From Aureobasidium sp. EXF-3400 (Eukaryota; Ascomycota; Dothideomycetes; Dothideales; Saccotheciaceae), in NCBI GenBank assembly GCA_024195585.1, contig SWBL01000335.1, positions 1 through 56,504 on the forward strand: DNA of 56,504 nt. The letters run 5' to 3'. The position numbers and the translations under genes were made by a program. Below the pieces are notes generated by a model, which worked only from the letters and a program-made list of their open reading frames with translations, was not told the origin of the DNA and did no database searches. This document shows, in pieces, positions 20,186 to 31,174 of the stretch; positions within the stretch are counted from its first letter, which is position 1; each line of letters begins with the position of its first letter.

Positions 20186-22294
20186 ATGGGTACCGGCAAG
20201 AAGGAGGCTGCCCGCAAGACCCGTCAGGGCAAGGTTGGCGATGGCATGGCCAACGTCAAGGTCAAGGGCGAGAACTTCTACAGGTTCGTTCCATCTGGCT
20301 GCACATCACCCTCGTCTACCATGCTGATGCCTCTCACAGAGATGCCAAGAAGGTCAAAAAGCTCAACGTCCTCACCAAAGGAACCGCCCAGCGCAACGCC
20401 GCTGGCGACATCACAAAAGCCGCCGTCTTCCAGTCGCGCGAGAGACCCTCGGCTCGTATCGAGCCAAACCGCAAGTGGTTCACCAACACCCGTGTCATTT
20501 CTCAAGACGCTCTCTCCGCTTTCCGTGGCGCCGTACAGGCTCAGCAGAACGATCCTTACTCATACCTGCTCAAGCAGAACAAACTGCCTATGAGCTTGAT
20601 CAAGGATGACGAGACCAAGAAGAATGGCTTGAAGCAGCACCAGGCAAAGATCGCCGTCGAAACCGCTCCTTTCTCAGACACTTTCGGTCCCAAGGCCCAG
20701 CGCAAACGCCCAAAGCTTGCCGTCAGCTCTCTCATCGACCTCGCTGGCGAGTCGGACAAAATGCACGAGACTTATCTTGATCGCCTCGAGCAGGCTCGTC
20801 TTGCTAGTGGACAGGCTACTGACGATGGCCAAGACACCGAAGCTGATGGTGCTCTGACTGCTGCAAGAGAGGCCATCTTCTCAAAAGGCCAGAGCAAGCG
20901 TATCTGGAACGAGCTCTACAAAGTCATCGATTCCAGTGATGTTGTCATTCACGTTCTGGACGCCAGAGATCCCCTCGGTACCCGTTGCCGAAGTGTCGAA
21001 AAGTACATCCGCGAAGAAGCTCCTCACAAGCATCTTCTCTTTGTTCTCAACAAGTGCGATCTGATTCCCACAAGTGTTGCAGTAAGTTTTGCTCTACTCT
21101 TTTCTATACGTCTTCTTCTTTCCTATTCTCCGTCCCATGCCAGCGTTCAAGTCAAGGCTCCTTCCGCATCTTGTGTGCGCTTTTCCTTATGGAAAGAGAC
21201 TGTTACAACTCTGGCAGATCAAAGTCGGCCCGCCGCTAGACCCCGTTATGGACGTCTAGTAGATTGCTTGCCGTCTTGGTTTGCTTTCACAAGGGTTCGA
21301 GCGTGTTTCGTTTGAGTTGAGTACCTCTCCCGCTCATCTGAGTGGCTCATGGAGGCTCTCTTAGTTATGATTCACACATCTCCTTTTTCTCCCTTGTCTT
21401 TTCTATCTTGTTCTCGTGCTCCTACACATCCACAGTTTTACCTTCGTCTATGCATTGTACTAACCTCAGCTTCAGGCCAACTGGGTCCGCCTTCTCGGCA
21501 AGGAATATCCTACTCTTGCTTTCCACGCCTCGATCAACAACTCATTCGGCAAAGGCTCTTTGATTTCGCTGCTTCGCCAGTTCTCTGCTCTGCATTCTTC
21601 GCGCAAGCAGATTTCGGTTGGTTTCATTGGATACCCTAACACTGGCAAGTCTTCTATCATCAACACTCTCCGCAAGAAGAAGGTGTGCAACGTCGCCCCT
21701 ATCCCTGGTGAGACTAAGGTCTGGCAATACATTACCTTGATGAAGCGTATCTACCTCATCGACTGTCCTGGTGTCGTTCCTCCGAACATGGGAGATACAG
21801 ATGAAGACATTCTTTTGCGTGGTGTCGTTCGTATCGAGAACGTCGAGAACCCTGAACAGTATGTTGCTGCCGCACTCAAAAAGTGCAAAAGACACCACAT
21901 CGAGAGAACGTACGACGTACGTGACTGGGAGACACACACCGAGTTCTTGGAGCTTCTCGCTCGCAAGGGTGGTAAGCTGCTGAAGGGTGGTGAAGCCGAC
22001 ATGGACAGTGTTGCCAAGATGGTTCTCAACGACTTCCTTCGTGGCAAGATCCCTTGGTTCACTCCACCACCAGCCTCTGCAGCCGCATGGGCCGCCGCCG
22101 AAGAGGCAAAGGCTGAGATTCAGACCGAAGTCATCAAGAAGAGAAAGCGCGCAGTCACAGATGAGGATGGAGAGGCCGAAGACTCTATCGAGGACGAAGA
22201 GGAAGAGGACGACTTTGCAAGCTTCACAAGCGACGAGGAAGACGAGGATGCTGCCGGTGAGGGTGTCGCCATTGAAGCAACCGAGGAGGGTTGA
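20186..22294 (+). CDS. NOG2: Nucleolar GTPase NOG2/NUG2 (60S ribosome assembly)
   Basis: Exons 20186-20283, 20340-21081 and 21476-22294 give 552 residues. NOG2 binds pre-60S particles in the nucleolus and nucleoplasm and marks a checkpoint before export. The N-terminal NGP1NT domain ([20 protein letters not shown], then [15 protein letters not shown]) is followed by a circularly permuted GTPase: G4 NKCD (in [10 protein letters not shown]) precedes G1 GYPNTGKSS and G3 DCPG (in [11 protein letters not shown]). The tail is acidic (EDEEEEDDF...SDEEDEDA), after a basic patch (KKRKRAV). Intron 2 is 394 bp, far longer than others here, and ends with a consensus branch site (TACTAAC). It is divergent from mS26. 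Confidence 0.96.
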
Positions 22295-23173
22295 AGAGAT
22301 GTCGACCATCCTCTATGGTTTCGCTCTCCCCACTTGCAAATCGCAAAACGCCCAATCCCTCCTTCCAGTCAACAACAGTCTCCCTGATGAGATGTTGACG
22401 TGAGATGCAGATGATGAACTTCTGGTATACGTCCCATGTTCACCCCTTGGAGTATTCCGCCATCTCAGTGACTCGGCCGTGAACGTTAATGCCATTGACC
22501 CACTTTGTCAATGCATTGCGCCACGTTGCCTTCACATAATATTCACGTAGCTGATAAAGATCAGTCACCCGTGCTGTCCACTCGGTTTTCTATTCCGAGA
22601 AAGGAAGATAACCTTTGTGACATATTTGTTCACTGTCAAGGAAGAGACAGGTCAGCCTGTTCCAGCTTCACACAATGTCGTAGATAGTTTCTCATGAAGA
22701 CTTTAATCGATAGCTTTCTTCAAGCTTACTCATGCGTCCTTTCTGTGAAAGCCATATTCTAGACCAATACTGTAAGGAAAGTCAATTTTCTACTCGCTGG
22801 GCATCAATCTGCCGTGCAGCCAAACCCTCTCCACAGACCACAGTCCTCGGGTCAGCGTCGACCGACCTTTCCCCTCTTTTCCTGCCATTCGCCATGTCGT
22901 ATTTCTCGTCGGGTATGCAGAGATCATGCCTAAATTATCCCGACCATGCTCTATGATCTGCAAGCACTGGCTCATTGAACGAAGCGAAAGGCGGTGTTCT
23001 GATGATGTGCACAGAGAAACCCCTAATCATTGGCGGATAAAATCGTGCAAGGTACCTGCCTAATGTGTCTACCTGAATGAATCCAGGACTGTACATATAT
23101 CGAAAGTCGCATCGACTGTAGGTAGGGATTTCTAGACCTTCGCTCGAGTCCTCCTTCATTCTACTATTTCAAA
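22295..23173. other. Intergenic region, NOG2 / beta-galactosidase
   Basis: About 0.9 kb: the 3' flank of NOG2 and the promoter of the beta-galactosidase gene. A TATA-like TACATATATC lies near 23092. No gene or repeat was recognised. Confidence 0.5.
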
Positions 23174-26100
23174 ATGAGACTCTGCTTGAACCTCCTCTTC
23201 TATACCTTTTTGCTGGCTGTTCATGTCCTCGCCACAGACAATGGCTTGACCACTCAAGTCACCTGGGACCCTTACAGTCTTATGATCAACGGAAAGCGGC
23301 TATTCTTGTTCTCTGGTGAGTTTGCTTATGAAAGAATGCCTGTACCGGAAATGTGGTCCGACATTTTCCAAAAATTTAGGGCAAATGGATTCAATGCAGT
23401 CAGCCTGTATTTCTTCTGGTCCTACCACTCTGCATCTCGCGACGTCTTCGACTTCAAATCTGGAGGCAAGGACATTCAGAGAGTCATAGATGCTGCAACA
23501 GAGGCTGGTTTATAGTACGTATCTTAATCCCACTACGATATCATTAGGTTCAATACGCTAATGCTGAGCACCTGAATAGCATAATAGCACGACCTGGGCC
23601 ATATGCGAACGCTGAGACAAATGGAGGCGGTCTGGCTTTATGGACGAGCGATGGTTCTGGAGGTACGACTAGCACACTTCAGCAAACTTCATCCAGCTAA
23701 TCAGCACTAGGAAACTATCGAACCTCGGACCAGACCTACTATGAAGCCTGGGAACCATGGATGAAAGAAGTCAACAAGATTCTAGTCAAAAACCAGATAT
23801 CAGAGGGGGGGCCTATCATCCTCTATCAGGTCGAGAACGAGCTACAGGAGACCGTACACAAGGCTAACAACACACTCGTCACATACATGGAGCAGCTCGA
23901 AAAGAGTGTGAAGGATTCTGGAATAGTCATTCCTCTGACACACAACGAGAAAGGTCAACGAAGTATGAGCTGGTCATCGGATTATCAGAATGTAGGAGGT
24001 ATGTACCCCGAGATGACCTTTTTGGTCCGACTCCATGGCTGAACGAACATGTGTTCAGGCGCGGTCAACATATACGGCCTGGACAGCTATCCAGGCGGTT
24101 TGAGCTGTACCAACATCGATTCCGGCTTTAATCTGGTTCGCAACTACTACCAGTGGTTTCAAAACTATTCCTACACCCAGCCAGAGTTTTGGCCCGAGTT
24201 TGAGGCCGGATACTTCTCGTCCTGGGGTCAATCGTTCTATGATAATTGCCTCGCTGGTTAGTGACTCCCGAGATCTATCCCTTGCAATGCTGGCCTCGTG
24301 ACATAGAAGCTCCCGTGTGCTAGAGTATGTAACGCGTGCAGCTGTAAAAATGCACAACAATATAGGGATTAGGACAGTGCCCATTGGGAGGCGGCAAGTT
24401 ATCGGCTCTCTGTGGACACGCTTCTGCTTCCGAAAACAGTTGTGCCTTTTTACAGTGTACACTTTACTTTTTACTATGGTCGAAGCACGACGGAAGTTAT
24501 AGACTTGAGCACAGGAGGCCGTCTTTCATAATTACGAGCCTATGCTGACTTGGTCATTTGCAAATAGAGCACGATCCTGCCTTTGTCGACGTCTACTACA
24601 AGAACAACATAGGTCAAAGAGGAACACTAATGTCACTTTACATGGCAATGGGAGCCACCAACTGGGGGAATCTTGCCGCTCCTGTTGTTTATACGAGCTA
24701 TGACTACTCTGCACCCATGCGTGAGACCCGTGAGCTTCAGCTCAAGATGTCACAAACGTAAGTAGGGTGTTATGGTGCAACCGCTTGTGATCATTGACAA
24801 CCCTACTGACACATTCACAGAAAGTTGATTGCACTATTTACAAGAGTATCTCAGGACCTTCTCTACACCAACATGGAAAGCAATGGTACTGGTAACGCTG
24901 TGTCAACGCAAGACATCTGGACCTGGGTTCTGAGAAACCCCAACACGACTGCTGGATTTTATGTGACACAACACTCAAAGTCGAGTTCAAGAGCTGTCAC
25001 GGACTTCTCAATCGATCTCCAAACATCACTCGGTCCAGTTACCGTACCGAATGTTCAGCTCAATGGCCGTCAGAGCAAGATTGCTGTCACGGACTATCAT
25101 TTTGGGAAGCATACTCTGCTATACTCGTCTGTCGACATTCTGACATATGGTTTATTCGACACGATATCAGTCCTTGTGCTGTATCTTGAGGCTGGCCAAG
25201 TCGGTGAATTTGCTTTCCCTGGAAATATCTCTATCCAATCATACGGCAATACAAACGTCACAGCATCTCATGTGAAGACCAACGGCACCTCGCCTTACTC
25301 CAGATTTGTCTATAAGCAAACAAGTGGCAAGACCGCTGTCCAACTGTCAAATGGCGTTATGGTGTATCTCTTGAACGTGTTAACAGCCTGGTCTTTTTGG
25401 GCACCAGCCACTACCTCGGATCCCAATGTCGCAGCAAATGAGCAGATATTTGCCATAGGCACCTATCTCGTTCGTAATGCCAGTGTTAGCAGCAATGTCG
25501 TCTCTGTCAATGGCGACAACACCAACTCAACCATACTCGAAGTCTTCGTTGGCGATACAAGTGTTGACACAATCGCCTGGAACGGTAAAAGGCTTGCTAC
25601 GAAGAAGACGGCCTATGGTGCTCTTACAGCTGATCTCACAAGTGTTCTCGACCGCAAGCTGACTATCCCGACTCTGTCTAGCTGGCAAGTAGCCGACTCT
25701 CTACCTGAGATTGCAAGAGACTATGACGACTCATCCTGGACTGCATGCAACAAGACAACCACACTAGCCCCAGTGAAGCCACTCTCGCTTCCTGTACTCT
25801 ACAGTTCAGATTATGGTTATTATTCCGGCATCAAAGTCTACCGTGGCTACTTCGATGGCAAGTCCGCTATATCAGCCGACTTGACAGCACAGGGCGGATC
25901 AGCTGCAGGTTGGAGTGCTTGGTTGAATGGCAAACTTGTCGGTGGCCATCCCGGAAACGCTTCACTTTTGTCAACGTCGGACGTGATTGATTTCACTGGG
26001 GTGAAACTGTTCGACAAGGACAATGTATTGACAGTGGTAACTGACTATACTGGTCACGATGAAACATCTACCGGTAAAGGTGCTGCAAACCCCCGGGGTC

Positions 26101-26690
26101 TTTTAGGTGCAGTGCTCAAAAGTTCTGGAAATGCTACCGCCGATTTCAAGCAGTGGAAGATCCAAGGAAACGCCGGTGGATCTGCCAACATCGACCCAGT
26201 CAGAGGACCCCTGAACGAGGGCGGTTTGTATGGAGAACGTCTTGGATGGCACCTGCCTGGTTTCAATCCCTATGGCAATGGATGGTCTGTCGGTTCTCCC
26301 GCTGAAGGCCTCAACTCCAGCGGCATTAGATGGTATCACACAACGTTCGAGCTTGACATCGATTCAGACCTCGACGTACCTATCGGTCTTGAGCTGTCTG
26401 CCCCTTCGGGTACTGTGGCTAGTGTGCAAATATATCTAAATGGATACCAGTACGGAAAATACATCCCTCACATTGGGCCACAGACACGATTCCCTTTCCC
26501 ACCTGGAATCATCAACAACCAAGGCAAGAACGCACTTGCTTTGAGCGTTTGGGCGGAGACAGATGCGGGCGCAAAGCTCGACATTGTTTCATTGTTTGCC
26601 TACAATGTCTACGAGACTTCGTTCAACTTTGCACAGGATTGGACTTATTTGCAGCCAGGGTGGACAAGCGAGAGACTGCAGTACGCTTAG
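23174..26690 (+). CDS. Secreted beta-galactosidase, GH35
   Basis: Six exons (23174-23514, 23580-23662, 23711-23998, 24059-24256, 24568-24757, 24821-26690) give 989 residues, the usual size of fungal GH35 enzymes. They cleave terminal beta-galactosyl residues from plant cell-wall galactans or lactose outside the cell. A signal peptide (MRLCLNLLFYTFLLAVHVLA) precedes the TIM barrel: WDPYSLMINGKRLFLFSGEF, then IIARPGPYANAE. The acid/base is probably Glu185 in YQVENELQ and the nucleophile Glu284 in WPEFEAGYF. Downstream are the beta-galactosidase jelly-roll domains with many N-glycosylation sequons. Usual family motifs read ENEY and EFQGG, so ENELQ and EFEAGYF are somewhat divergent. Intron 4 (24257-24567, 311 bp) contains a MITE-like element; all other introns are 48-65 bp. 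Confidence 0.94.
24310..24518. mobile_element. MITE-like repeat, copy 3, inside an intron
   Basis: This 209-bp element lies wholly within intron 4 of the beta-galactosidase gene. Left end CTCCCGTGTGCTAGAGTATG and the complement of the right end CTCCTGTGCTCAAGTCTATA match at about 17 of 22 positions with one 2-nt gap. The interior aligns with copies 1 and 2 along most of its length, e.g. GGCGGCAAGTTATCGG and CTCTGTGGACACGC. The left part shares AGCTGTAAAAATGCACAAC with copies 2 and 4. Removing it would leave an intron of about 100 bp. Confidence 0.85.
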
Positions 26691-26947
26691 ATGATATACA
26701 CCATGTCGACAGCAAGTGGTCAGACGCTGTCACGCAACTGACAATTCGGCAGACAGAAGGTGACGCAGTCACGAGGGAGTGAACTTAACATAAGTTGTAG
26801 TTCATATTCATAACATGAAAAGAAATGATACAGAAGTCGAGCGGATGATAATCTAGCTCTTTGTCCTCAATTTGAGCCATCACTTCTGAGGGAAAAGAAA
26901 TTGTTTGTTGGCTACGCCAGTTTGAGCCGTTGCACGGAGATATGAAC

Positions 26948-27462
26948 TCAGGGTTCGTCCAAGGGGTTTTCGGTGGCTATATCAAGATCAGTATACACAA
27001 AGTCTCGGGGTTTTGGAAATGCACAAACCTTCGAGTATGCCTTCCTTGATCAGCTCAGCTGGTGAGGGTCGAGTCTGTAGGTGCTTCTCAATAGAATCAC
27101 GACGCATAGCTGCGGCGAGCTCACGCTGGTGGCTCTGCAGGGCAGGAGCAGCAGTGGAGTCGGGCAAGATATTACGCTCGACCAGCTCATCTTTGTCAGG
27201 ACGAGAAGCAATGGCCTTATTCAGGCTATCTGTAATCCTGTGACGCTGAAGCTCTTGTTGCTGAGCATGTAGAGCTCTGCAATCCATTAATGCCGTCTAC
27301 CCCTAACAAGACTGGGATAGAGCTCACGGTGCAGCATTGCTGAGAAGGATGTGCTTCTCCCTTAACTCGTGAGCTTCGGGCCGGTTCTGAATGGCCTTCT
27401 CAAGACTGTTTCGGCGCTCGAGATATGGGACTGGTAGTGGTAGGGGGCATTTCGTTCGACAT
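26948..27462 (-). CDS. RPEL-repeat protein with apparent frameshift near the start
   Basis: Three RPEL repeats are read across exons ending at 27328, 27276-27029 and 26976-26948: RPEAHELREKHIL, RPDKDELVERNIL and RPSPAELIKEGIL. Each is preceded by a short helix (RNSLEKAIQ; TDSLNKAIAS; RDSIEKHLQ). In animals RPEL motifs bind G-actin; small fungal RPEL proteins of this length (about 130-140 residues) are little studied. The last exon ends ATENPLDEP. The best start (ATG at 27462, MSNEMPP...) is in a different frame from the repeats: it runs into a stop after 20 codons, while the repeat frame has an upstream stop and no ATG. A one-base difference in the CCCCC run at 27447-27443 would join them. 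No intron explains the shift. It could be a sequencing error, a real mutation or an unseen 5' exon. Confidence 0.75.
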
Positions 27463-27927
27463 GATTGTTCCGGAGTTCTTGGTGGGTTTCACAACAGTCA
27501 GAGGATTGATGACAGATCGGTTGATTCGCACAGCAGATGTCGTGATGTGATGTTAGTGCAGACAAAGATGATAGGCAAAGTCAAGCTTGAGCTTCTTGGA
27601 CCTTTGTTGTCACCCGACCTACAGACCCTGCATGCGGCGTGCGGGGTCGTGCTTAGCAAAGGTGTCACAGGGTCTCGTTTATGGCAGGCACTGCTATGTT
27701 CAGAAAGCTAGGCGTAAAGACACTTCGGCGGCATTATCATTAACGGCTAATGTACACAAAATACTGCTACGGCGAAGCGAGCGCCGGCCAAGGCAGTCAG
27801 AGGCGGAAGAGCTCTCTCGAATGAACTCGGAAAGACTCATGCCCTAAATCATTCTCATTCCACCATGCTGGATCTGAATTGTCGTTCAAATCATTGCTGG
27901 CATTGGATGGTTGTTGGGTGAAGGAGT
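27463..27927. other. Intergenic region, RPEL protein / rhodopsin
   Basis: About 0.46 kb between the 5' end of the RPEL gene and the 3' end of the rhodopsin gene, both minus strand. No gene seen. The sequence next to 27462 is leader-like. Confidence 0.5.
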
Positions 27928-28879
27928 TTATGCACCCTCGTCATCCTCACCAACGCGGATAGCACCCTCGCTGCTGACACCGTGGGTCCAGAAGCCGCCG
28001 AGCTCGACCTGAGTCTCGGGCATGCTCTGGTGGGTGAAGAGCAACCAAGCACCAAAGACAGGCTTGGCAAGCAGATCGAGGACGGCGTAGGCAATGATCT
28101 CCTGGTCAACGGTCATCTTGCGGGAGCCGTCGGCGATACCCCAAACGCTGAGATTGTTGTTAGAACGGAAGCCAAAAGTCGTCGTGGTGGAAAGGTACTT
28201 ACATAGGGTAGACGGTCCAGATGACAAGAGTGAAGCCAGCAATGGAAGCAAAGAACTTGCCGACCTTGCCGCCCTTGGCCATGGCGTTGGCGCGGCCGTG
28301 AACGGCGAGCATCCAGATGACGACGAGGTAGGCAATGCAGGCAATGGCGTACCAGCCCCACTTCTGAGGAGTGCCCTCGCTACCGAAGGCGGCGAAGAGA
28401 CCGGTCAGAATCATGATAACGTCGGCAACGATGGCCAAAAGGATGTGACCGCCGCTGAGACCGGCAAGCAGAGCCAGGTCGAGGAGGAGAAGAGGAGTGG
28501 TCAAGCTCCAGTCGACGTAACGGGCCCAGTAAACCTGGCGGTAGACGTCGTGGGTGGTGTCAGGGACGTGGCGGTGCGAGTCAGTGGCGGTGGTGCGGTG
28601 GTAGCTGATGCCGTGGCCAGTGGCCATGGCGAAGTAGGACAGAGAAGCAAAGGTGACAATGAGAGTGGTGATGACGTGGTAGAGACGCTTGGAGATGGGA
28701 GTAGTCCAAGAGAGGCCGACAAAGACAATCATGGAGAGGAGCATCAGAACGAAGACGGCCCACAGAGTGCGGGTGCCGGTCTCAGTAATGGTCTGGTACT
28801 CGGGAAGAGAGGGAACAACAGTGGGCAGAGGAGCCACAGAGCTCGTGGCCTTGAAGGCCTCGACAGGGTCAACAATCAT
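27928..28879 (-). CDS. Microbial rhodopsin, proton-pump type
   Basis: Exons 28879-28203 and 28147-27928 give 298 residues with seven membrane helices. Helix C reads ARYVDWSLTTPLLLLDLALL, with Arg120, Asp123 (proton acceptor, bacteriorhodopsin D85), Thr127 and Asp134 (donor, D96). Helix G has LDLLAKPVFG with Asp250 (D212) and retinal Schiff-base Lys254. This DTD set is that of light-driven outward H+ pumps, and the ARYVDW and DLLAKP sequences fit the fungal CarO/Leptosphaeria-rhodopsin branch. It would sit in the plasma or another membrane. The intron (55 bp) interrupts just before VWGIADG. No carotenoid genes (carRA, carB, carX) lie next to it, unlike the Fusarium car cluster, so retinal supply must be encoded elsewhere. 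Codon bias is strong. Confidence 0.95.
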
Positions 28880-29993
28880 GGCGGCGGCGTGGATTGTAGA
28901 GGGAATGGATTGGAGGGAGGAGAGTGGTTGAGGGGTGAGAAGGAGAAGAGCAGAGGGGGAAGACGTTCTTAAACAAGGCAGCTACGTGAGCTTGCTCTGA
29001 GCTGCTGCACGCGGAGCTTTCGATTCGATCGCGCCTGCCTCCAGCCTGTTGCCATGACGTTGACATGCATGCGATTGCTTCCTTCCCCACAAGCCCGTGC
29101 TGTTTTCCATGAATTCAAGGAACTCACCCAACGTTCCGACAGAGCCAATCGTCCAACCCACACGTCTATCAATGAGCCTGTCGAGAGCTGCACCGAATGT
29201 CCGCGCTGTAGCTGCTGAGCAAAACTTCTTTGCTCCATGGTCTTTTCCGCATTCCTGCACGTTAGTCGGCAGCGCCCACGCTCGCTCACCTGATGTCTGA
29301 AAAAAACAGGCTTCATGCAACTCCCCTCGGCTGCTTTCTCCACAGCGCTTAGTTGAAAATTCGGTTGGTGACATTCAGGACATTCATGGCCTCGAGAGCT
29401 CATTGGCGCTCCAAATCAAACCTGTCATGGCACTCGTACTCGTGAGGCTCTATCGCAAACATGCTAAATTGCTATTCTTCTCATATAGCACGGCACATAG
29501 CCAGCTACTTATGCATAGAGCTGGCTTGTTGTGAGCTTGAGTCAGTTGATCGGTTTACCCCCATTTTTGGGCGAGTGAGTCTTCTGGACCACATTTCAAG
29601 CCTTATCTTCTACGGAGGAATATCGTTATTGTCCTCGGCCGCATACGTCTACGCGACTAGCCACCTATTCAAGTTCCTCCAATGGCAGACAGTCTTCACG
29701 GACATTGTGGCCATGTAAACGGCGGATAACGGCGACTGATGGCGATGAGGTGGAAGACGGCGGAGCAAGGTCGTGTCTCGCAATCGCGAGACTCAGCAAA
29801 AGTGACGCGCTTGCCAAGGCGTGGGGTTCACTTCAAGATTTCTGAAGTCAGAGTTCATGTGAAAGAAGGCATCTTCAACATCCATCAAACACCTTTCCGA
29901 CTACCTACCTCGTTCCAGCTTCTTGATACTAGTCTGCGAGCACTCAGTCAAGCACAACATCCAAGCACAACATCCAAGCACAACCCAGCCGCC
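28880..29993. other. Divergent intergenic region, rhodopsin / PBDC1
   Basis: About 1.1 kb between two divergent starts. The opposing open frames at 28969-29403 overlap each other and have no family signature. The last 50 bp before the PBDC1 start contain a CAA-rich 13-bp repeat. Confidence 0.5.
29949..29984. repeat. 13-bp leader repeat, 2.8 units
   Basis: The unit CAAGCACAACATC occurs at 29949-29961 and 29962-29974, with a 10-bp third copy at 29975-29984. It ends 9 bp before the PBDC1 start codon, so it is probably in the 5' untranslated leader and gives it an unstructured, CAA-rich character. Confidence 0.9.
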
Positions 29994-30601
29994 ATGTCTC
30001 TCACCACCGAGCAGCAGGAAAACTTCGAGGACATCGAGAAGCAGTTCGCCGTTAAGGGTTCGCAGTGCCCTGTCATCGCTTTAAGCATGCCATATCTGAC
30101 TGTTCTCGACAGCTGTCCAGCACATGACCACTTACTGGTCCATCCTCGAGAAGGTCCCAGGCTCTAAGCTTCGCCTCACCAAGATCGACGACGAAATCTA
30201 CGAGCACTTCAAGAAAGAGTTCCCCGACTACGACCCTAAGGCCACCATCAACGAGGATGAGATGAAGAGCAAGGCAGGCAAGGAGCGCTGGAGAAACTTT
30301 ATCAACCAGTACGAGAAGAAGGTTGACGACTTCAACTTCGGCACCCTGTTGCGCACCAACCCTGCTTTTGAATACGGCCAGGACGAAACCATCTTCGGTA
30401 TCATAAATCACCTTCAGACATCACTGGGATGTGACTGACATCAAAACTCTAGCTGTTCGTATGCAGTTCTACGCACTTGAAATCCTGAGGTATGCTTTTG
30501 AACTTTGTTCTATTGAATTCTTGCTTATGAAACTGGACAGAAATCGCGAAGGTCTGAATGACTGGATCTACGAGAAGGCTCAAGGCCAGAAGGCATCTTG
30601 A
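29994..30601 (+). CDS. PBDC1/Ypl225w-like eEF1A chaperone
   Basis: Four exons (29994-30057, 30113-30397, 30453-30489, 30541-30601) give 148 residues. The sequence is highly characteristic of the PBDC1 family: VPGSKLRLTKIDDEIYEHF, INEDEMKSKAGKERWRNF, DFNFGTLLRTNP, then AVRMQFYALEILRNREGLND. The yeast member Ypl225w (Chp1) is a ribosome-associated chaperone that protects nascent eEF1A in the cytosol, so a role in translation-factor folding is expected. Exon 3 is only 37 bp. The ATG lies in GCCGCCATGTC, a good initiation context. The older name 'polysaccharide biosynthesis domain-containing' has no support in the sequence. Confidence 0.93.
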
Positions 30602-31174
30602 GCTGCGAGTGCATGACAACGACTTCTGCTAGGCGGTTGCAGGTAGGACTGTAGCTTCTATCGACAGCCTGCAACTCCGCTACCTTGTGTACAATCTGTT
30701 GCAGAGTCAGCCGCTGCTCAACGAACAAAGAACCATGGTTTCCGATCTACCTTGATGGTTTGATGAAGCTACGACGAAATCGCGGAGCGGAAGGGAAAGT
30801 AGTGGTCGCACAAGGATAATGAGTTCAGGCGCTAGAACCTGCCACGCAGAATCCAAGTAAATTCGCGGTAGATCTTTACAGTTGGGGGACACATGGTTGG
30901 CCATGGAGCATGACATCTTGGAGAGGGTTTAAATAAGGGGTGTTGTTGCGTCTGCTCAAAGCCAGAACAAGAACAATAGTAACGCGACACATTCTTCACA
31001 CTAACCGCCGCGACTACGCCACTTTCACTGTACCAACTGGGTAATAATCATGCGACCGCTCCGGAAACGTCTTTTCTAGAACAATCGCAGCAGCCACGAT
31101 TTCCGTATTTCGTTCCGGGTGTTCAAGAGTGCTGCGCATTCTGCTAGTCTTCCCTTTTCGCCTACACCGCTTAG
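30602..31174. other. Intergenic region, PBDC1 / ABC transporter
   Basis: About 0.57 kb between two + strand genes: the PBDC1 3' flank and the presumed promoter of the ABC gene. No gene or repeat was recognised. Confidence 0.5.

Noticed and set aside
21250..21310. B-box-like GGGTTCGAGC in the NOG2 intron, as in a tRNA
   Set aside because: No matching A box, acceptor stem or anticodon arm can be folded around it.
28094..28972. 292-codon + strand open frame opposite the rhodopsin gene
   Set aside because: Antisense shadow; Gly/Asp/Val repeats reflect the complement of biased codons, and it runs through the rhodopsin intron and promoter.
28969..29403. Overlapping minus-strand frames of 130 and 144 codons upstream of the rhodopsin gene
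   Set aside because: Two frames of the same DNA with no family signature; the region is more likely promoter and leader.
29461..29718. 85-codon + strand frame with hydrophobic stretches
   Set aside because: Short, no conserved motif, and no splice link to PBDC1.
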